The notes under the pieces: model-generated
The model's database searches: none
What the model saw: only the letters and a program-made list of their open reading frames with translations
Told to the model about the DNA's origin: nothing
Shown here: positions 58,228-64,000 of the stretch, piece after piece
Position numbering within the stretch: the stretch's first letter is position 1
How the letters are laid out: each line of letters begins with the position of its first letter
Position numbers and translations under genes: made by a program
Assembly (NCBI RefSeq): GCF_016545825.1
Contig: NC_052620.1
Location: forward strand, 42,656,620 to 42,720,619
Length of the DNA stretch: 64,000 nucleotides
Source: Eucalyptus grandis
Taxonomy: Eukaryota; Streptophyta; Magnoliopsida; Myrtales; Myrtaceae
Direction of reading: 5' to 3'

Positions 58228-61200
58228 ATGGACGAGAGAGCCGTAAAGAAGTGGATGCATGGAGTAAAGCCGGCGATACTGATGGTGACGGTGCAGGCGT
58301 CGTTCGCCGGAGTGAACGTGGTGTACAAGCTGGCCGCCAACGACGGCATGAACCTGAGGCTCGTCGTCGCCTACCGCCTTCTCTTCGCCACCGCCTTCAT
58401 CTCTCCTATCGCCCTCTTCTTTGAAAGGTGATGGCAACAGCAAATGCAACTGCTCCTCTTGTCAACACCTTTATTTTTTCCTCTATATTTAAAAGTTTCT
58501 CTGCATGCCTAACGCATGGTATGGCAAAATAGGACCGCCCATTAATGACCATTTTTTTTCCCTCACCCGTCACCGATTGCGAACGTCTTCTTGGTTATTT
58601 CTCCACGGTCTAAGCATAGGATATAGGTGTACAAAGATTTCACAGACGGATCTTGATTACTCAGCATGCTTGCTTATCATTCCTATCTTGATGAATAATT
58701 ATTATTTTCTCTTTTGTGGCAGGAAGAAGAGGCCTAAGTTAACAGGGATGGTGCTGTTCCAAGCATTCTGCTGTGGTTTTTTTGGGTAAGTCGTGCTATA
58801 TCCATGCTGCCATTCTTGTTCAGCAGATAACACATCCTTCTTATTTTTTTGGGTTTTGCTACTTCTGAGACAACAGTAAAAATATGATCACCGAATGGCT
58901 CATTTTCTTGGTCCCTTGATTAGCTTGTCTTATCCCTCTTTTAGAAAATGAATTTAGTAGGTTCAAAAATTAGTAAAAATGAATAAATAGGCTTGTATTA
59001 AAAGGACTGCTATAAATACTTGCATTTGTCACAAATTTATGTCAATCCATGGAATTAGTTATATGCAGAGTTAGCGCGATAGATTGTAGTGCACCTTAAC
59101 AGCACCAACCATTAGCTTTTAGTCTGAAATCATCCATTCAAGATAATGGAAGTCCATGTTCATTTCCTTTCAAAGACAGTGATTATTAAGGGGGTGCTTG
59201 AATTTCAATCAAGTAGTGTTGCCAATAGACGAGGGTGCTTTCAAAATAGCGATGGAATGACAAGTGGTACTTGTCTTTTCAGCGAACGCGACATTAATAC
59301 CTTCACCTTGCTAGTAACTCCCGTAGAGATCAAATTAATACCTTCGACAACCAAGCGGGGGATTTTGCATCATAGTCTATGAACTGAGATCTTTCTATGG
59401 GCCAAACGAGACTCGAATGGAAACAAAAGGAAACAGAACAAAGAAAAGCCTACACCACCTGCCTTCTTGGGCGTTCGGTGGTTGACTTCATCTTCCTGCC
59501 TGAGCTGTTTTTGATGCTTTCGATCTTCTAGGTTTTATGACATTTGCAAATATGTCCATGCACGTCCATAATTAGGGTGTGTTTGGTGCAGTCTTTGCAT
59601 CAGCCACCGGCGAGCAGCCGATGTGTGGCAGGTGTGCCATTGGCATGTAACCAGCATGCAATGATATTTTGCCAAACACTACTTGCATTTTGTAAAACTC
59701 TTTTAGCCCAAAGACCTTTGCTTTTTCCCAAAGACGTTCCCAAAATCCGAACCGAGCACACATAGTCTTTCAACTAGAGAATGGCAAGTTGTGAATAAGA
59801 TTGAAGAAGATTACTGTGTCCAAAAGTAAGGCAAAATTCTCTAGGGGTCATGTACCTACTATCAAAAACTTGTACTCGATAATCTTCTTTTGTGACAAAT
59901 TGATATGGAAAGGCTCGATCGGTTTCAGGGGATCGTTGACACACAACTTATACTTAGAAAGCTTAGCCCTCACCTCAGCAACTTATGCTGCAGCCATGCT
60001 CAACCTTGCACCTGCCATCACATATATCATGGCCGTTTCCTTTGGGTGATTATGTTCTAAACTCTCTCTTCCCACTAAATCAATCCATTGTGCTTTGTAT
60101 GTAATGTTACTGCATTTTCTTCACTTTAGACTAATCTCATCTTGGCTATGTGTAAATTTTCCACTTTGCTGGGCATTAATTTAGGTTGGAAAGGGTGGTA
60201 ATAGGAAGGATTGAAGGGAAGGCCAAAGTGTTGGGGACGTTGATAGGAATTGGTGGAGCGATGGTCCTCACTTTCTACAAAGGCTTTGAGATCCGAATGT
60301 GGTCGACCCATGTTGATCTCTTGCATCACCACAGTCACCAACCGCTACCGGCCGACCACCATCCAGCCTTCTCAAACCGCACTGAACATGGGGCTCATGT
60401 GTTGGGCTCTATGTTGGCCGTCGGCAGTTGTGCATCCTACTCTTTGTGGTTGATAATTCAGGTGCTTTTTCAACCGACAAGGTCCTGCTTCGAACTTTGG
60501 TGCAAGATATCTATCACAATTCCTAAATGGACTTGCACCTGTAATATATCTCACAAGAGGAACTGCATGAAGGCTCTTTCTGCATTACAAGTTACAGAGA
60601 TTATTATAAGTTGTAGCTTAACGATGAAAATTCAAGAGCTCTCGGATGAAAATATGTGGCTCTTTTTTCTTTTGACTTTTTGACCAGTGTGGAGTCAATT
60701 CAAGGTGAATACTGCAATAGATTAGAGATTGGTGAGCTTTAGTACAACAAAATAAATCTTCGCAGATATTGTCTGGGACTCTTTATGGGCTATAAGACTA
60801 GAAAGTATATATGAGATGCACTCACATGGCATAAACATTGACTGTGATTTATTTTCATCATAATATCTCTAATAACTTGAAGCCACTCATGTTGTTAATG
60901 GCTCTAGTTAGTTTAGATGATAATGTCTAATTGATGACTTGCCATGCAACAGACAAAGATGGCCGAGAGGTACCCATGCCATTACTCAAGCACAGCACTG
61001 ACGTCCCTCTTCGGGTCGATTCAAGCAGTGGGTTTTGCTCTGTTCACGGAGAGAGATTGGTCTGAGTGGAAGTTGGGCTGGAACATCAGGCTCCTAACTG
61101 TGGCTTACACGGTACGCAGTCATTCAAATCCACAGTAACAATGGACTGCTAGCCGGGGAACTCAGGTTCGTTTGGAACATGTCACTGAAAGGTACTACAA

Positions 61201-61834
61201 CTGTTGCAGGGACTTGTTGCTTCAGGAATATGCGTGAGTCTGATAGGTTGGTGTGTGCACAAAAGAGGACCCTTGTTCGCTTCGGTCTTTAACCCTCTGA
61301 TGCTGGTCCTCGTGGCCTTAGCCGGGTCATTCCTATTGGACGAGAAGCTTCACCTCGGAAGGTGTGGGGTCCCCTTACCTTACCTTTTCTATTCCGAAAT
61401 TTCTGCATATATACGACACCGTCGTCACATATGCATCTGTATTCGAGATTGGTGATAGGCACGTACACGCATATAATTCGTGAAAATGAACTATACTTGA
61501 TTGTTAGTGAGACTAATATGGTTGAAGCATTGGTTCATGTGGCAGCGTACTGGGAGCAGGACTGATAGTGTGTGGGTTATATGTGGTGCTATGGGGAAAG
61601 CACACAGAGATGAAAAGGATGGACCAACTACTAATTGTGCCCTCCAAAAGCAATCCAGAGACCGACGCTTCCGTTCAGATCGTTATCACCACTTCCCGTT
61701 CCATTAACACCAGTGACAACACCGAAAGCAACACTCATCACGCAGCAGCTGATGCCGACAACAATGCGAATCGAGCATCGTCCATGGTAAAGGACGGAGT
61801 CACCCAGGAGCTGCCCAATAATCGAGGAGGATGA
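58228..61834 (+). CDS. WAT1-related protein (nodulin MtN21 / EamA-type transporter)
   Basis: Ten-helix drug/metabolite transporter superfamily protein, in plants linked to auxin or amino-acid transport across the tonoplast or plasma membrane. Seven exons join in frame: 58228-58427, 58723-58785, 59929-60045, 60185-60461, 60953-61111, 61210-61361 and 61546-61834, giving 418 residues. Signatures are KPAILMVTVQASFAGVNVVY (first helix), NLRLVVAYRLLFATAF, then GGSLTHNLYLESLALTSATY, MLNLAPAITYIMAVSFGLER and the second EamA repeat with GLVASGICVSLIGWC, FNPLMLVLVALAG, LHLGSVLGAGLIV and GLYVVLWGK. The His-rich loop (DLLHHHSHQ) at about residue 170 is hydrophilic. The last about 85 residues are a Ser/Asn/Asp-rich cytosolic tail. 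All splice sites are GT-AG and the length is slightly above the usual 350-400, owing to the tail. The substrate cannot be told from sequence. Confidence 0.95.
59570..59765. mobile_element. Small MITE in intron 2 of the WAT1-related gene
   Basis: It starts TTAGGGTGTGTTTGGTGCAG and ends AACCGAGCACACATAG, so the ends are imperfect inverted repeats (GTGTGTTTGGT versus, reversed, ATGTGTGCTCGGTT). It shares GTGTTTGGT and TTTTAGCC words with the repeats at 55802 and 57430. It is intronic and should not affect the protein. Confidence 0.55.
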
Positions 61835-61965
61835 AGGGAAGAAAAAGACAAAGGCATTCATCAGTAGGAAAACATAGTAAGTACCACAACGTCCAGTGTT
61901 CCATCCAACACTTTGTACATCTTCTTGACTACAATCTTGGGGATTTCGTTATCATATGTACCTAT

Positions 61966-62830
61966 TAGGGAAAATTCCAAATAAGGACCGAAGTTGACCA
62001 ATCTTCTCAAATAAGGACTCGAAATGAACTTTGTATTAGATTTAGACCTAAAGTTGACTCATTACCTCAAATAATAACCCAAAGTAGTTGAATCAATTCC
62101 AAATAAAAACCTGAGCTTGCTAGTCAGCCAAATATTCGCCGGCTATCAAGCATGTGACTTTTCCGACCACCGGAATTTGGGCAATTTTGTCTTAAAAAAA
62201 TATAGGGAAAATTAACAAATCCTAAAACATAAACAAAAAAACCATAGGTTTTTTACCGTCTCCCCGTTCCTTGTACCCATCCTCTGCAAAGTCAAAGCCG
62301 AAATTCTCCCCATTCTTTATACCCATCCTCCGCAAAGTCAAAGACCCAAATTCTCCGCCGGCTGAGGCACGAATTCAAAAACAATAAGAAAACCGAATGC
62401 TTATTTCTTTGTTTGCGGAGATCCAAATTCTTCGTCAATCGAGCAAGACGAGGAGTGACGAGAATCAAGTCGTGACGATCATTGGGCGAGTGATTTGGTT
62501 GAAGAGCGGCGGGGGAAAAAAAGAAGAAAATGTAAACATCTAAATTAATAATCTAAACTTAATTAATGTTTCATTTTTCATTTTTTTCCAATCACAAATT
62601 TCTAGCAAAATTGCCCCTATTTTAATCGCCAAAAAATGTTTGTCGGTGAACTAAGGTTCTCAATAGAAATTAACTTGATCACTTCGAGTTCTTATTTGAC
62701 ACAAAATTCACTTTGGATTCTTATTTGAAACAGTAGGTCCACTTTGGGTCCTTATATAACACAAAGTTTACTTTGGGTTCATATTTGAGAAAATAGATTC
62801 ATTTTGAGTTATTATTTGAAATTTTTCCTA
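61966..62830. mobile_element. Non-autonomous DNA element with long inverted ends
   Basis: It begins TAGGGAAAATTCCAAATAAG and ends, read on the other strand, TAGGAAAAATTTCAAATAAT. The similarity continues inward for well over 100 bases, with tandem words CAAATAAGGAC / CTCAAATA(A/T)GAAC and AAAGTTGAC. The middle has a spacer with no coding frame. Target duplications are unclear, so the superfamily (Mutator-like is possible) is not assigned. It separates the WAT1-related gene from the next gene. Confidence 0.75.
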
Positions 62831-62985
62831 ATTATTACAAATCGTGTAGGCAATTCTTTCTTTGTGGACTCGACCCATTACTAATGGGAGATTACTAGAG
62901 GACTATAGCTTCAAAATAGACAATTCAGGATGGTGAAATGTATCATTCAACTTGCAATGCGATGCTTTTTTCTCACTGTTTTACA

Positions 62986-63110
62986 AGAAAATATTCAGTG
63001 GTCCGAAACCACCAGGTCATCAGCCTACATGGCATGCGTGATTCACTCAAGATGCAACACGTGTCCTATGATAAGGACATGAATAGAAAATAAAATAAAA
63101 TAAAAAAGCA
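62986..63110. repeat. Dispersed repeat end, related to 45231-45265
   Basis: AGAAAATATTCAGTGGTCCG followed by AAACCACCAGGTCA matches the first 35 bases of the insertion at 45231 (GAGAAAATATTGGGTGGTCC, then GGGACCACCACGTCA). It is followed by AACACGTGTCCTATGATAAG and an AAAATAAAATAAAATAA run. Likely one end of a common non-autonomous transposon. Confidence 0.55.
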
Positions 63111-63372
63111 TTCTCAAGGGCGAGTGCAGATAGATTGAAGAAATGGTCAAGTGGGTTAGGCCCATCAATGGGCCCAAATGTAGGATCCTAATTTTTTTTG
63201 TTATCTCCGTCTCCATCTCAACTCAAAGGCGGTGCAGAAAAGTTTCCTAATTTGAAACGCACGCCAAGTCGCCAACGGCGTATCAAAAGAATTATTATAC
63301 CGAGTCGGCGATATCTCGGACACGCTTCCCCCCCATCAGTTCCACGTTGCTTCTCGTGCTCTCCAACAATGT

Positions 63373-63381
63373 TATATATAT
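63373..63381 (+). promoter_or_regulatory. TATA box of the 63417 gene
   Basis: TATATATAT just 44 bases upstream of the ATG, which implies a very short leader of about 10-20 bases; alternatively transcription starts farther upstream. Confidence 0.5.
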
Positions 63382-63416
63382 AGAGAGAGCGAACATACTG
63401 GTTAGTAAAGACTTCG

Positions 63417-63761
63417 ATGGCCAAACAATCGCCGTCGTGTTGTGGTGAAGAAGGAAGAACCCTGGAGGAGAAGAAGAAGAAGAAGAGAGCTGCTTTCTCA
63501 GAGACGGAGCTCGATGCTGCTCGGCAGCTCGTGCAACTCAGTGGAAACTCGGACGAGAACGACGGCAGCACGAAGAAAGAGAAGGAGGAGGACGGAACCG
63601 AAGCCTCCTCGGCCTTTCAAGACGTAGCGTTGTTGTTCGGAGAGAATGAGGCTGATCATTTAATGCGACCGAACAGAAGGTACCGGTCGATCCAGCATAT
63701 CTACGGGTCGACCAAGCCTATCGGCGATGCTGTCCATGCCAAGAGGATGAGATGTAATTGA
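63417..63761 (+). CDS. Small plant protein of unknown function (114 aa)
   Basis: Single-exon ORF. The middle is acidic and serine-rich. The N-terminal third has a Lys/Arg cluster (KKKKKRAAF) followed by SETELDAARQLVQLS, and the C-terminal third has NRRYRSIQHIYGSTKPI. The pair (S/T)E-ELDAA-QL--LS plus RR(F/Y)RSI--IY--T-PI is a combination I know from small, uncharacterised, probably nuclear plant proteins; no biochemical function is established that I can cite. The lysine cluster could be a nuclear localisation signal. ATG at 63417 is the first in frame and has a TATA box upstream. Overlapping ORFs in other frames are shadows. Confidence 0.8.
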   Translation: MAKQSPSCCGEEGRTLEEKKKKKRAAFSETELDAARQLVQLSGNSDENDGSTKKEKEEDGTEASSAFQDVALLFGENEADHLMRPNRRYRSIQHIYGSTKPIGDAVHAKRMRCN

Positions 63762-64000
63762 ATTGTATATGGAACTCCATCTCGGACATGGCCTATCTGC
63801 TTTTCCTATCTCTTTGGTTTTGTATATAACATCACACGGTTGGCGTGAAGTTCCAACATTTGACTCGGTCGATCTGCTTTTGCCCATCTCTCCTTGAATG
63901 GCATCAATTTTGGTTTCTCTTTTATGGCGTGCATAACGTGATTAGGGAGGTATCTTTGGACTCGTCAAAGTCGAATCTCTTCATTGCCTTGCCGCGTCCC
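63762..64000. other. 3' flank of the 63417 gene
   Basis: No further gene start is visible before the window ends. TTTTGTATATAAC (about 63820) could belong to the 3' UTR. Confidence 0.5.

Overview
The window looks like nuclear DNA of a woody eudicot. The coding genes have plant-type introns (GT-AG, short AT-rich introns), the families are plant ones (vacuolar iron transporter-like/nodulin-21, WAT1/MtN21 transporter, plant actin), and long stretches are nested LTR retrotransposons, a TRIM, a truncated LINE and MITEs. The style of the repeats reminds me of Myrtaceae (Eucalyptus); that is recollection, not proof.

Left and centre (1-47350): the dominant structure is a tandem segmental duplication. 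The unit reads, left to right: a minus-strand vacuolar iron transporter-like gene (VTL), a 3-4 kb non-coding block (block X), then the 3' part of a minus-strand gene for the hinge subunit of mitochondrial complex III (QCR6). There are three X-QCR6 copies (QCR6 exons near 5013-5704, 14160-14783 and 45968-46650) and two VTL copies (9344-10027, 41406-42089). QCR6 copy 3 is complete, with a promoter/5' UTR exon candidate near 48882-49000. Copies 1 and 2 lack that 5' end. Copy 1 is still readable; copy 2 is clearly broken.

The copies have aged differently because of transposons. Copy 1 gained a solo copia-type LTR (1475-2379, TSD GTAAG), a hAT-like MITE (2448-3093) and an LTR-like insert (7507-8058). 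The second X-QCR6 copy is cut by an approximately 18 kb nested stack (14784-32548). The stack holds a GC-rich fold-back element, a 3.3 kb solo gypsy-type LTR inside the leader of another gypsy element with a 2.9 kb LTR and decayed pol, and a decayed copia element carrying a nested TRIM and a nested LINE tail. The 3' flank of VTL copy 2 is split by a 6.7 kb non-autonomous copia-type element (34203-40946, TSD CTTTG).

Right (48900-64000): a more ordinary gene region. A complete 377-aa actin gene (49619-51246) lies head to head with QCR6 copy 3. Then come a 145-aa Ala/Glu/Lys-rich protein with an N-myristoylation/palmitoylation start (52790-53411), a 7-exon WAT1-related transporter gene (58228-61834), a MITE with long inverted termini (61966-62830), and a small intronless gene for a basic/acidic 114-aa plant protein of unknown function (63417-63761).

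The genes do not form a pathway or operon. VTL (vacuolar iron storage) and QCR6 (respiratory chain) travel together only because they share a duplicated segment. Nothing seen is a clearly new biological system; the most informative features are the duplication with graded gene decay, the fold-back mutation in copy 3, and the nested retroelements.
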